Notes under the pieces: model-generated
Seen by the model: the letters and a program-made list of their open reading frames with translations, nothing else
Database searches by the model: none
Told to the model about the DNA's origin: nothing
Origin: Pseudomonas sp. Irchel 3E13
Lineage (GTDB): Bacteria; Pseudomonadota; Gammaproteobacteria; Pseudomonadales; Pseudomonadaceae
Direction of reading: 5' to 3'
Length of the DNA stretch: 64,000 nt
Assembly (NCBI RefSeq): GCF_900187455.1
Contig: NZ_FYDX01000008.1
Coordinates: 310,001-374,000 of the forward strand
Made by a program: the position numbers and the translations under genes
In this document: positions 1-7,556 of the stretch, piece by piece
How positions within the stretch are numbered: the stretch's first letter is position 1
How the letters are laid out: every line of letters starts with the position of its first letter

Positions 1-684
1 CAGGGTCAGCGCCTGCGAGCGCGAGTGCTCCGGGTCCATGACCTGCAGGTTGCCCAGGGTCAGGGCAATCAGGTGGGTGGCCGACTCCGACAGCCGCGCC
101 ATTTCGGTAGGGGTGAACTGGCCGATCTGGGTCGACAGGGTTTCCAGGAAGGCGCGCAGCACCCGGCCCATGGGCGTGTCCAGCGACACCCGGGTGGCGG
201 TGCGCGATTCCATGTCCACCACCATCTGGTTGAGGCTCGCTCGCGGCACGCTGATGATGATCTGCCGCCAGTCGCTGTCGAACGTCAGGTGGTGGGGGCG
301 GGTGGCGTCGTAGATGGAAAATTCGCCGGGGCCGATCCGCGCGCGGCTGCCGCCTTGCTCCAGGCATTCGTGGCCTTCGAGCATGAGCACGGCGAAGTAT
401 TTGTCCTCGTCGCGGCAGCGCGGTTGCAGGTGGCGACGGTTGACCGCCTGCGCGGCGGCGCCGACGTCGCTGACCCGCAGCAGCTCGCACTTCTGCGAGC
501 GCACCTTGCCGTAGAAGGCTGGATTGGGCAGGGCGCCGATTTCCACGTCGGCGAACAGCCGCAGGATCATCTCGCGCCAGTAGTCCACCCGGTCGTTGAA
601 GCTGTTGCTCAGTGTCGCCAGCTCGATGCTGTCGCTCGCCCAGTTGGCGGGCGACGGAATGCCCGCGCAGAAATCGTTGACCAT
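1..684 (-). CDS. AraC-type transcriptional regulator, N-terminal part (cut by window start)
   Basis: Reading the minus strand from the ATG at 684-682 gives 228 codons with no stop up to base 1, so the C-terminal part lies outside the window. The visible part looks like the N-terminal sensor domain of AraC regulators (AraC_binding_2 type): a helical start, then a cupin-like stretch (around residues 85-150, with EGHECLEQGG, IGPGEFSIYDATRPHHLTFD and IIISVPRASL), followed by helices. The helix-turn-helix domain would follow downstream and is not visible. The gene is divergent from the aldoxime/nitrile operon, and AraC proteins of this subfamily commonly sit beside nitrile hydratase or nitrilase genes as substrate-responsive activators. 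Control of the neighbouring operon is an inference from position. Confidence 0.85.
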   Translation of the reverse strand, partial: MVNDFCAGIPSPANWASDSIELATLSNSFNDRVDYWREMILRLFADVEIGALPNPAFYGKVRSQKCELLRVSDVGAAAQAVNRRHLQPRCRDEDKYFAVLMLEGHECLEQGGSRARIGPGEFSIYDATRPHHLTFDSDWRQIIISVPRASLNQMVVDMESRTATRVSLDTPMGRVLRAFLETLSTQIGQFTPTEMARLSESATHLIALTLGNLQVMDPEHSRSQALTL

Positions 685-1019
685 CGTCGACGCACCCCTG
701 TTATCGAATTTGTTCTCAGGATGAATCCTCAGCCCGCCGCGGTCCGGTCCTCGGTGGCGCTCATCGCGACGAACCGCCGCGAAGGAGCTGCAGGTTCATT
801 CATACACCCGCAAACCCCCTCCCGCCAGCGCATCGGACGCAAGGGCCGACCAAGCACAGTTTTTGTTCCGTTTCAGCCAAGAACCACGGCGCCCGGGCTC
901 TCATCCTTGAGTCACCGGCGGCGGGGAGGTTCGCCGGACCTGTCTCCGTGCAGGAATCTGGCCAGGACAGCCGGTCATTCGAATGCCCCAAAGAGGGCCC
1001 CTGACTCAAGGCAAACAAC
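685..1019. other. Divergent intergenic region, regulator / aldoxime-nitrile operon
   Basis: These 335 bases separate the AraC-type regulator from the outer-membrane channel gene and must contain both promoters. I found no strong inverted repeat, no convincing sigma-54 -24/-12 pair and no REP element by eye. An AraC activator would bind direct repeats here, but I cannot point to a definite site. Open frames running through this stretch lack coding character. Confidence 0.5.
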
Positions 1020-1916
1020 ATGAAAAGAACAAGCCTTTCGTTTTGCGAACTGAAACACTCCGTGATCTGTGGCCTGGTGCTGATTGGCGTGTCGTTTTCC
1101 AGCATGGCGGTGGAGGTGGCGCCCGGCGACTACGAGCAGTACCCGGCAGGCGCCACCATCGGCGCGATCTACTACCAGCACGCGACCACCGACGCCTTGC
1201 GCGCCGACGGCCATTCGGCCAGCTCCGACTTCAACCTCACCTCCGATATCGGCATCCTGCGTTTGCTTCACGTCGTTCAGGTCAACGACAAGGTCACCAT
1301 CGATCCGCAATTCCTGTTGCCCTTCGGCCATGTCGCCGGCAGTGCCGACGCCTCGGCGCTGGGCAGCACCAGCGGCGTCGGCGACCTGATCCTCACCGCG
1401 CCGATCAAGCTGCTGCTCAACAGCGCCCGCGACACCCTCAGCGCCAACGCCTACCTCTACGTGCCCAGCGGCAGCTACGACAAAAACGACGCGCTCAACC
1501 TCGGCGAGAACCGCTGGAAGGTGGATTTCCAGGGCGCCTACATCAAGCACTTCGGCGACAAGTGGGCGCTGGACGTGATCGGCGATGCCATCTGGTACGG
1601 CGACAACGACGCCTACGGCCCGACCTCCGCGACCCTCAAGCAGAAAGTCTCCTACGCCGCGCAACTGATGGGCCGCTACATGCCCGACCCGGCCACCGCG
1701 CTGGCGGTGGGCGTCGGCCAGCTCTGGGGCGGCGAAACCCGCGTCGATGACGTTGACCAGGACAACCGCCAGCGCACCACCAACCTGCGCTTCACCGCGA
1801 CCCGCTTCTTCACCCCCAAGGACCAGTTGCAACTGCAACTGGGCCGCGACCTCGTGGTGGAAAACGGGCCGCGCGAAGACTTCCGCCTGAACCTGCGCTA
1901 CGCCCACATCTTCTAG
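1020..1916 (+). CDS. Outer-membrane channel, MetA-pathway/SphA-like transporter family
   Basis: A 298-residue protein with an N-terminal hydrophobic segment (about residues 13-29) and a likely signal peptidase site after SSMA, giving a mature protein of alternating beta-strand pattern ending in aromatic F (RYAHIF), as expected for an outer-membrane beta-barrel. The GDYEQYPAGA start, the GVGDLILTAP stretch and the repeated LWGG/Y-rich strands match the family annotated as 'putative MetA-pathway of phenol degradation' transporters, which pass hydrophobic compounds. It is the first gene of the aldoxime/nitrile operon (52 bases before the dehydratase gene), so uptake of an aldoxime or nitrile substrate is the natural inference. 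The start has only a weak ribosome site (AAGG). Confidence 0.8.
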   Translation: MKRTSLSFCELKHSVICGLVLIGVSFSSMAVEVAPGDYEQYPAGATIGAIYYQHATTDALRADGHSASSDFNLTSDIGILRLLHVVQVNDKVTIDPQFLLPFGHVAGSADASALGSTSGVGDLILTAPIKLLLNSARDTLSANAYLYVPSGSYDKNDALNLGENRWKVDFQGAYIKHFGDKWALDVIGDAIWYGDNDAYGPTSATLKQKVSYAAQLMGRYMPDPATALAVGVGQLWGGETRVDDVDQDNRQRTTNLRFTATRFFTPKDQLQLQLGRDLVVENGPREDFRLNLRYAHIF

Positions 1917-1968
1917 GGCGCCCGATTTCCGCTGCCACACACCGACAACTAGAAATGAGGTCAGCCTG

Positions 1969-3009
1969 ATGGAATCCGCAATCGACAAGCACCTGATGTG
2001 TCCGCGCCTGCGCCCGCGCCGCATCGACGATGACTACACCCCCCCGTTCCCGGCCTGGGTCGGCCGGGCCGACGCCGAGGTCAGCCAATACGTGATGGCC
2101 TACCTTGGCGTGCAGGGCAAGGGCGAAAGCCAGTTGGGCGCGGTCTGCGCCGCGCTGCGCCAGATCGTCCAGCACTTCGGCCTGGACAACGCCCCGCGGC
2201 ACTACGACATGGCCCACTACGTCGATGCCGCCGGCTACGACAACATGATCGCCATCGCCTATTGGGACGACCCGGCGACCTTCCAGCGCTGGGAGACGGA
2301 CGAGCGCGTCGCCGGCTGGTGGAACGCTGCGCAGCGCGAGCAGGACGGCCTGGGCTACTTCCGCGAAATCGCCAGCCCCGGCGTCGAACGCTTCGAAACC
2401 CTGTATGCCATGCCCGTCGGCATGGAGGGCGTGGGCCTGGCGATGGGCACCCGCAGCGGCGAAATCCAGGAGCACGGCTACTGGGGCTCGATGCGCGACC
2501 GCGTGCCGCTGTCGCAGACCGACGCCATGCAGCCCAGCGGTGACCTCCAGGCCAGCCGCGCACCGGCGCGGGTCAAGGTCGGCGGGCATGAAAACCTGGT
2601 GATCATCCGCTCCGGCCAGGACTGGAGCGAAACCGTGGAGGAGGAACGCGGCCTCTACCTTGGCGAGATGGAGCCGGTGCTGCGCGCCGGCATGGACTTC
2701 CTGCGTGACGAAGGTTTGCCGGTGGGCTGCTACAGCAACCGCTACATGCAGCACATCGACGCCCGTGGCCAGCGCGAGGAAAAGAGTTTTTCCGTCAGCC
2801 ATTGGCGCTCCATGTCGCACCTGGAGCGCTGGTCCGAATCGCACCCGACCCATATCGAGATTTTCGGCACTTTCATGCGCATGGTTCAGCGCCTGCAGGG
2901 CGAGCTGAAGTGGAAGGGCTATCACGAAGTGAGCGTGCTGCGCGCCGCCGACCAGCACTACGAATACATCAACTGCCACCCTGGCACCGGCCTGTTGCGC
3001 GGCGTCTGA
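1969..3009 (+). CDS. oxd: Aldoxime dehydratase (heme enzyme)
   Basis: 346 residues, the usual size for OxdA/OxdB/OxdRE-type aldoxime dehydratases, which use a heme b directly bound by substrate nitrogen to turn an aldoxime into a nitrile and water. Family features visible: RPRRxxDDYTPPFPAW at the N-terminus, the YWGSMRDR segment near residue 175 (the family's catalytic Arg lies here), RSGQDWS near 215 (family Ser), SHPTHIEIFG at 291-300 and KGYHEV at 316-321. By family comparison H295 is the probable proximal heme ligand and H319 the distal catalytic His; these assignments are by motif, not alignment. A GAGG ribosome site precedes the ATG. It is followed 20 bases later by nitrile hydratase, so the nitrile product is handed to the next enzyme. 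Confidence 0.95.
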   Translation: MESAIDKHLMCPRLRPRRIDDDYTPPFPAWVGRADAEVSQYVMAYLGVQGKGESQLGAVCAALRQIVQHFGLDNAPRHYDMAHYVDAAGYDNMIAIAYWDDPATFQRWETDERVAGWWNAAQREQDGLGYFREIASPGVERFETLYAMPVGMEGVGLAMGTRSGEIQEHGYWGSMRDRVPLSQTDAMQPSGDLQASRAPARVKVGGHENLVIIRSGQDWSETVEEERGLYLGEMEPVLRAGMDFLRDEGLPVGCYSNRYMQHIDARGQREEKSFSVSHWRSMSHLERWSESHPTHIEIFGTFMRMVQRLQGELKWKGYHEVSVLRAADQHYEYINCHPGTGLLRGV

Positions 3010-3029
3010 GCGCATCGAAGGAGAACCGC

Positions 3030-3656
3030 ATGAACAAGCACAACAGCGCCGTGGCAGCGTCCGCGGCTGATCGCGCCTTTGCCCTGAAGCAGGCCCTGGA
3101 AGAACAGGGCCTGTTGCCCGAAAGCTACGTCGAGCAATTCACCGAGGTGATGGAAAACGATTTCGACCCGGCCAACGGCGCCCGCGTGGTGGCTCGCGCC
3201 TGGGTCGATCCGGCCTACCGCGAGCTGCTGCTGCGCGACGGCACCGCCGCCTGCGCGCAGTTCGGCTACACCGGGGTGCAGGGCGAGTACATCGTCGCCC
3301 TGGAAAATACCCCGACGCTGCAGAACGTCATCGTCTGCACCCTCTGTTCGTGCACCGCCTGGCCGGTGCTCGGGCTGCCGCCGGACTGGTACAAGAGCTT
3401 CGAATACCGCGCCCGGGTAGTGCGCGAGTCGCGCAGCGTGCTGCGGGAAATGGGCCTGGACCTACCGCACGAAGTGGCGATCCGGGTCTGGGACACCAGC
3501 GCCGAAACCCGCTACATGGTCCTGCCGTTTCGCCCCGAAGGCACCGAAGGCTGGAGCGAAGAACAGCTCGCCCGCCTGGTGACCAAGGACGTGCTGATCG
3601 GCATCGCCCGGCCCGAGGTCGGTGTGCTGGCCGACCACGGCAAGGGAGGGCAGTGA
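3030..3656 (+). CDS. nthA: Nitrile hydratase alpha subunit
   Basis: Hydrates nitriles to amides using a non-corrin Co(III) or non-heme Fe(III) held by the alpha subunit. The ATG at 3030 follows GAAGGAG and gives 208 residues, normal for the family; a longer open frame upstream overlaps the dehydratase gene and was not used. The metal-binding claw is C103-T-L-C106-S107-C108, whose second and third Cys are normally oxidised in mature enzymes. The motif is mixed: Thr after the first Cys is typical of cobalt enzymes (CTLCSC), whereas CSCTxWPVLG is typical of iron enzymes (cobalt ones usually have CSCY). Metal type therefore cannot be read off. No activator or metallochaperone gene follows the beta subunit, unlike in most such operons. 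Confidence 0.96.
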   Translation: MNKHNSAVAASAADRAFALKQALEEQGLLPESYVEQFTEVMENDFDPANGARVVARAWVDPAYRELLLRDGTAACAQFGYTGVQGEYIVALENTPTLQNVIVCTLCSCTAWPVLGLPPDWYKSFEYRARVVRESRSVLREMGLDLPHEVAIRVWDTSAETRYMVLPFRPEGTEGWSEEQLARLVTKDVLIGIARPEVGVLADHGKGGQ

Positions 3657-3657
3657 A

Positions 3658-4290
3658 ATGGACGGCATTCATGACCTGGGCGGCGTGCAGGGCTTCGGCC
3701 CGGTGGCGCACACCGCCAATTCACTGAGCTACAAGCCGGTGTTCCACGAAGACTGGGAGCACCTCGGCTACAGCCTGCTGTTCCTCGGCGCCGGTGAGCT
3801 GGGGCTGTTCAATGTCGATGAACTGCGCCATGCCATCGAGCGCATGGAGCCGCGGCAGTACCTGACGTCCAGCTACTACGACCGGATCGTGGTCGGCACC
3901 GCCTCGCTGTTCGTCGAGAAGGGCGCGTTGCAGCAGCAGCGCCTGGAGCAACTGGCGGGCGGCCGTTACCCGTTGGCCCTGCCGCTCGGGCCGGGACGCG
4001 AAGCGCAGCCGCCGCGCGAGCCTTTCGAGGTGGGCGACGAGGTGCGGGTGCGCGACGAATTCGTCAGCGGCCATATCCGCATGCCCGGTTATGTGCGCGG
4101 CAAACGCGGCGTGGTGCTGCACCGCACCACCCACGCCTGGCCGTTCCCGGATGCGGTGGGCCACGGCCAGCCGAGCCCGAACGAGCCGACCTACCACGTT
4201 CTGTTCACCACCCGGGAGCTGTGGGGCGATGCCGCCGATGACGGCACGGTGGTGGTCGATCTGTTCGGCGGCTACCTGCTCCAGGCCTGA
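3658..4290 (+). CDS. nthB: Nitrile hydratase beta subunit
   Basis: The ATG at 3658 lies one base after the alpha-subunit stop codon, implying translational coupling and 1:1 production of the heterodimer. The product is 210 residues. It starts MDGIHDLGGVQGFG, the hallmark opening of nitrile hydratase beta subunits, then has the helical region with ERMEPRQYLTSSYYDR (the family's conserved active-site Arg lies around here) and the C-terminal SH3-like barrel: FEVGDEVRVRD, HIRMPGYVRGKRGVV and PTYHVLFTTRELWG. The length is near that of iron-type beta subunits. It contributes Arg residues that contact the oxidised Cys ligands of the alpha subunit. Confidence 0.96.
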   Translation: MDGIHDLGGVQGFGPVAHTANSLSYKPVFHEDWEHLGYSLLFLGAGELGLFNVDELRHAIERMEPRQYLTSSYYDRIVVGTASLFVEKGALQQQRLEQLAGGRYPLALPLGPGREAQPPREPFEVGDEVRVRDEFVSGHIRMPGYVRGKRGVVLHRTTHAWPFPDAVGHGQPSPNEPTYHVLFTTRELWGDAADDGTVVVDLFGGYLLQA

Positions 4291-4374
4291 CGGACAGTTT
4301 TGGTGTGGCGAGTCCCCGCATGGACGTTCAGCCCCTCGCCGCACCGTTTTTCTTCTTTTCAGCGAGATACCCGC

Positions 4375-5889
4375 ATGGCCATTCGCAGACCCGATCCGAC
4401 CGAACTCGATGAGATTGCCGCCGACTTCGGCATCACCCTCACGCCCGCGCAACTGGCGGGCTATCACGCCGCGTTGCAGGCCAACTTCGACGCCTACGAC
4501 CAGCTCGAGGCGTTGCCTGACTATCTTCCCGCGGTGCGTTATCCGCGCCAGGACGTTCATCAACCCGCGGCCGCCGATAACCCGCTGGGGGCCTGGCAAT
4601 GCAAGGCGCTGATCCGCGGCCAGGGCGCCGGGCCGCTGGCCGGCAAGCGGGTGGCGATCAAGGACAACATTGCCGTGGCCGGCCTGCCGATGCTCAACGG
4701 CACTTTCACCCTCGACGGCTACACGCCGGAAGTGGATGCCACGGTGGTCACCCGCCTGCTCGACGCCGGGGCTACCATCGCCGGCAAGGCGGTCTGCGAA
4801 GCGCTGTGCTTCTCAGGCGGCTCGCACACCTCGGCCAGCGGCCCGGTGCACAACCCGCGCCGCCATGGCTACTCGGCGGGCGGCTCGTCTTCCGGCTCCG
4901 CTGCGCTGGTGGCGGCGGGTGAAGTCGAGATGGCAGTGGGCAGCGACCAGGGCGGTTCGGTGCGGATTCCCGCGGCGTACTGCGGCGTCTGCGGCATGAA
5001 ACCGACCCACGGCCTGGTGCCCTATACCGGCGCCATGCCGATCGAAAGCACCCTCGACCACCTCGGGCCGATCACCGCCACTGTGCGTGACAACGCGCTG
5101 ATGCTCGACGTGCTGGCGGGTGTCGATGGCCTGGACCCGCGGCAGGCGCTCGTCGGCGCTACCGGTGGCTATGTCGAGGCGCTGAGCCTTGGTGTGGCGG
5201 GCCTGCGTATCGGCGTACTGCGCGAAGGCTTTGGCCAGGCCAATTCCGAGGCGGTGGTGGACGAGGCGGTGCGGGAGGCGGCGCAGGTGTTGCGTCGGCT
5301 GGGCGCCAGCGTTGCGGAGGTGTCGTTGCCGATGCATGCGCAGGGGCCGGCGATCTGGCTGGCGATCGCCGCCGAGGGCGCCACGCAGCAAATGATGAAA
5401 GGCAACAGCCATGGCTTCAACTGGCGCGGGCTGTACCTCAACGGCATGATCGGGCACCACGCCAGTTGGCGCGAGCGCGCCGACGAATTACCGGACACGG
5501 TGAAAACCACGATGATTCTCGGCGAATACATCAACCGGCAGTACCAGGGCCGCTTGTACGGCAAGGCGCAGAACCTGGCGCGTGCGCTGCGCGCGGCCTA
5601 TGACGAACTGTTCGAGGATTTCGACCTGCTGCTGATGCCGACACTGCCCCTGCGCGCCACGCCACTGCCGGGGCCGGACGCCGGGCTGGAAGATACGCTG
5701 GGGCGGGCGTTCGAGATGCTGGGCAACACCTGCGGCTTCGATGCCACCGGGCACCCGGCGATATCGATTCCGTGCGGCGAAAGTGACGGCTTGCCCATCG
5801 GCCTGCAACTGGTGGGACGGTACTTTGGCGAGCGGGAGATCTATCGGGCGGCTTATGCGTTTGAGCAGGGCCTCGGCTTGGGTGAGTAG
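4375..5889 (+). CDS. Amidase (amidase-signature family)
   Basis: Hydrolyses the amide made by nitrile hydratase to a carboxylic acid and ammonia, completing the aldoxime-nitrile-amide-acid route. 504 residues from the ATG at 4375; upstream in-frame GTG starts would add residues without family similarity. The Ser-cisSer-Lys triad is visible with the family spacing: K96 (VAIKDN), S171 (in SAGGSSSGSA) and S195 (in SDQGGSVRIP). The glycine-rich signature and the C-terminal GHPAISIPCG ... LPIGLQLVGRYFGE segment are intact. The N-terminal alpha-helical extension (residues 1-75) resembles that of amidases found with nitrile hydratases. The 84-base gap from the beta subunit still fits one operon. A REP-like inverted repeat follows the stop. 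Confidence 0.95.
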   Translation: MAIRRPDPTELDEIAADFGITLTPAQLAGYHAALQANFDAYDQLEALPDYLPAVRYPRQDVHQPAAADNPLGAWQCKALIRGQGAGPLAGKRVAIKDNIAVAGLPMLNGTFTLDGYTPEVDATVVTRLLDAGATIAGKAVCEALCFSGGSHTSASGPVHNPRRHGYSAGGSSSGSAALVAAGEVEMAVGSDQGGSVRIPAAYCGVCGMKPTHGLVPYTGAMPIESTLDHLGPITATVRDNALMLDVLAGVDGLDPRQALVGATGGYVEALSLGVAGLRIGVLREGFGQANSEAVVDEAVREAAQVLRRLGASVAEVSLPMHAQGPAIWLAIAAEGATQQMMKGNSHGFNWRGLYLNGMIGHHASWRERADELPDTVKTTMILGEYINRQYQGRLYGKAQNLARALRAAYDELFEDFDLLLMPTLPLRATPLPGPDAGLEDTLGRAFEMLGNTCGFDATGHPAISIPCGESDGLPIGLQLVGRYFGEREIYRAAYAFEQGLGLGE

Positions 5890-5894
5890 CTGGG

Positions 5895-5971
5895 TTTGAG
5901 GGCTTCATCGCCGGCAAGCCGGGTCCCACAGGTCCGGTGGGAGATGGCTTGCCAGCGATGAGGCCCTCAAA
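5895..5971. repeat. REP-like inverted repeat between convergent genes
   Basis: Left arm TTTGAGGGCTTCATCGCCGG (continuing CAAGCC) at 5895-5920 pairs with GGCTTGCCAGCGATGAGGCC (continuing CTCAAA) at 5946-5971, with few mismatches. The GCCGGCAAGCCGGGTCCCACAGG core is a common Pseudomonas REP sequence. It fills the gap between the convergent amidase and OprD-type porin genes and would form a long hairpin in either transcript, so it may also stop transcription from both sides. Confidence 0.8.
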
Positions 5972-5973
5972 TA

Positions 5974-7302
5974 TCACAACAGACTCAACGGATACTCCAC
6001 GATCACCCGGGTCTCATCCAGATCCGATTCGAACTGCGTCGCCCGGGTCGTCGCCTGGCGCACACGCAGCGACAGGTCCTTCAGCGACCCGCTCTGCACC
6101 ACGTATTTCACCTCGATATCCCGCTCCCAGCGCTTCTGGTCTGTCAGCGGGTTGCCGTTGGCGTCGCGGCGCATGTAGGTGGTGTTGGCATTCGAGTAGT
6201 CGGCGTCGGTGCCCTTGCCATAACGGGTCATGAAGCTCAGGCCCGGTACGCCATACGACGCCATGTCGAGGTCGTAGCGCAGCATCCACGAACGCTCCCC
6301 AGGCGAGTTGAAGTCGCTGTACTGGATCGAGTTGTCGAGGTAGATGGAGTCCGACTGGCGCAGGTAGTCGAAGTCGTCATCGCCGTTGTTGCGCTGGTGG
6401 GTCAGTGCGACGGTGTGGGCGCCGAAGCGCAGGCCCAGCTTGCCGCTCCAGATGTCGTTGGTGAACTCGCCGAGCAGTTGCTTGCCTTCGTCCACCGCGC
6501 GGTAGTAGTTGAAGCCCGCCAGCAACGTGAAGTCGTTGCTGAGCGGATAGCTGACGGAGGTGCCGAGGTAGTGCTGGTTCCAGGCGTCTTTCAGGCGGCT
6601 GGTGTACAGACTGACGCTGGCGTGCTCGGTCAGTTGGTAGTCGCCACCGACGTAGCCGACCCACGGCGCGTTGACCGGCCCACCATAGAAGGTCACGAAG
6701 TTGTCACGCAGGTTGCTCGACACCGGCTGGCTCATGGCGTGCAGCCGGCCGCCCTGCAGGGTCAGGCCGTCGAGGCTGGTGTTGGCCAGCGTCACCCCGC
6801 GGAAGGATTCCGGCAGCAGGCGCGAGTCGCCGTAGGACACCACGGGCGTGGTCGGGAACACGTCGCCGACCTTGATTATCGTGTCGAACGCCCGGGCTTT
6901 CAGCGCGCCGCCGACCTTGCTGTAGTCGTCCCGGGCATTGCCGTCGCTATCCACTGGCAGCACGTCGAACGAGCTGCGCGCACCGTTGCGGCCGCCGCCG
7001 GTATCGAGTTTCAGGCCGAGCATGGCGAAGGCATCGACGCCGACGCCCACGGTGCCCTGGGTGAAGCCCGATTCGAAACGGGCAATGATCGCGTGCGCCC
7101 ACGCCTCGGAATAGCCGGCGCCGCCGGGGGCCTGCGCGCCGTTGCGGTCGTCGCGGTTGAAGTAGAAGTTGCGGTTCAGCAGCGTCAACTGGCTGCCTTC
7201 GACAAAGCCTTGCGGTTCGTCGGTTTGCGCGGCACCGACCACGCTGCTGAAACCCGCGGCGGCCGTAAAGGCCGCCAGGGAAAACCGGGTACGTCTGTTC
7301 AT
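5974..7302 (-). CDS. OprD-family outer-membrane porin
   Basis: 442 residues from the ATG at 7302, which has a GGAG ribosome site; a longer frame upstream lacks a sensible signal. The signal peptide MNRRTRFSLAAF... ends near VVGA|AQ. The mature start (GFVEGSQLTLLNRNFYFNRD), the GYSEAWAHAIIARFESGFTQGTVGVGVDAFA segment, LGLKLDTGGGRNG and the RYDLDMASYGVPGLSFMTRYGKG strand are typical of OprD substrate-specific porins, which admit amino acids, peptides or aromatic and other carboxylates. The gene converges on the amidase gene; the neighbouring acid product is a possible cargo but nothing in the sequence proves that. Confidence 0.93.
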   Translation of the reverse strand: MNRRTRFSLAAFTAAAGFSSVVGAAQTDEPQGFVEGSQLTLLNRNFYFNRDDRNGAQAPGGAGYSEAWAHAIIARFESGFTQGTVGVGVDAFAMLGLKLDTGGGRNGARSSFDVLPVDSDGNARDDYSKVGGALKARAFDTIIKVGDVFPTTPVVSYGDSRLLPESFRGVTLANTSLDGLTLQGGRLHAMSQPVSSNLRDNFVTFYGGPVNAPWVGYVGGDYQLTEHASVSLYTSRLKDAWNQHYLGTSVSYPLSNDFTLLAGFNYYRAVDEGKQLLGEFTNDIWSGKLGLRFGAHTVALTHQRNNGDDDFDYLRQSDSIYLDNSIQYSDFNSPGERSWMLRYDLDMASYGVPGLSFMTRYGKGTDADYSNANTTYMRRDANGNPLTDQKRWERDIEVKYVVQSGSLKDLSLRVRQATTRATQFESDLDETRVIVEYPLSLL

Positions 7303-7556
7303 GATTGCTCCGTAGTCCTGGCAGTTTTTATTGTTGGGATGGCACGGTCGGTTGTTATTGATCGAGTGACCGCGCGGCATCATGGCCGGGGGAAACTAAC
7401 GGGGAGGTGAGGGGGGTATTACGATTCTGAAAGGTGGGTGATTCCGCGTGCGGCCGGCAGGGGGATCGCCATGCAAATTGTCGAAGCGCGGCTAACATCA
7501 CTTGGCCAGCGCTCACTGGCCCCATAAAAAGCACGCCTGATCAGGGAGGATCGTCC

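Noticed and set aside
25..1023. 332-codon plus-strand frame at the left edge
   Set aside because: Opposes an AraC sensor domain on the minus strand with clear family similarity and runs through the divergent promoter region.
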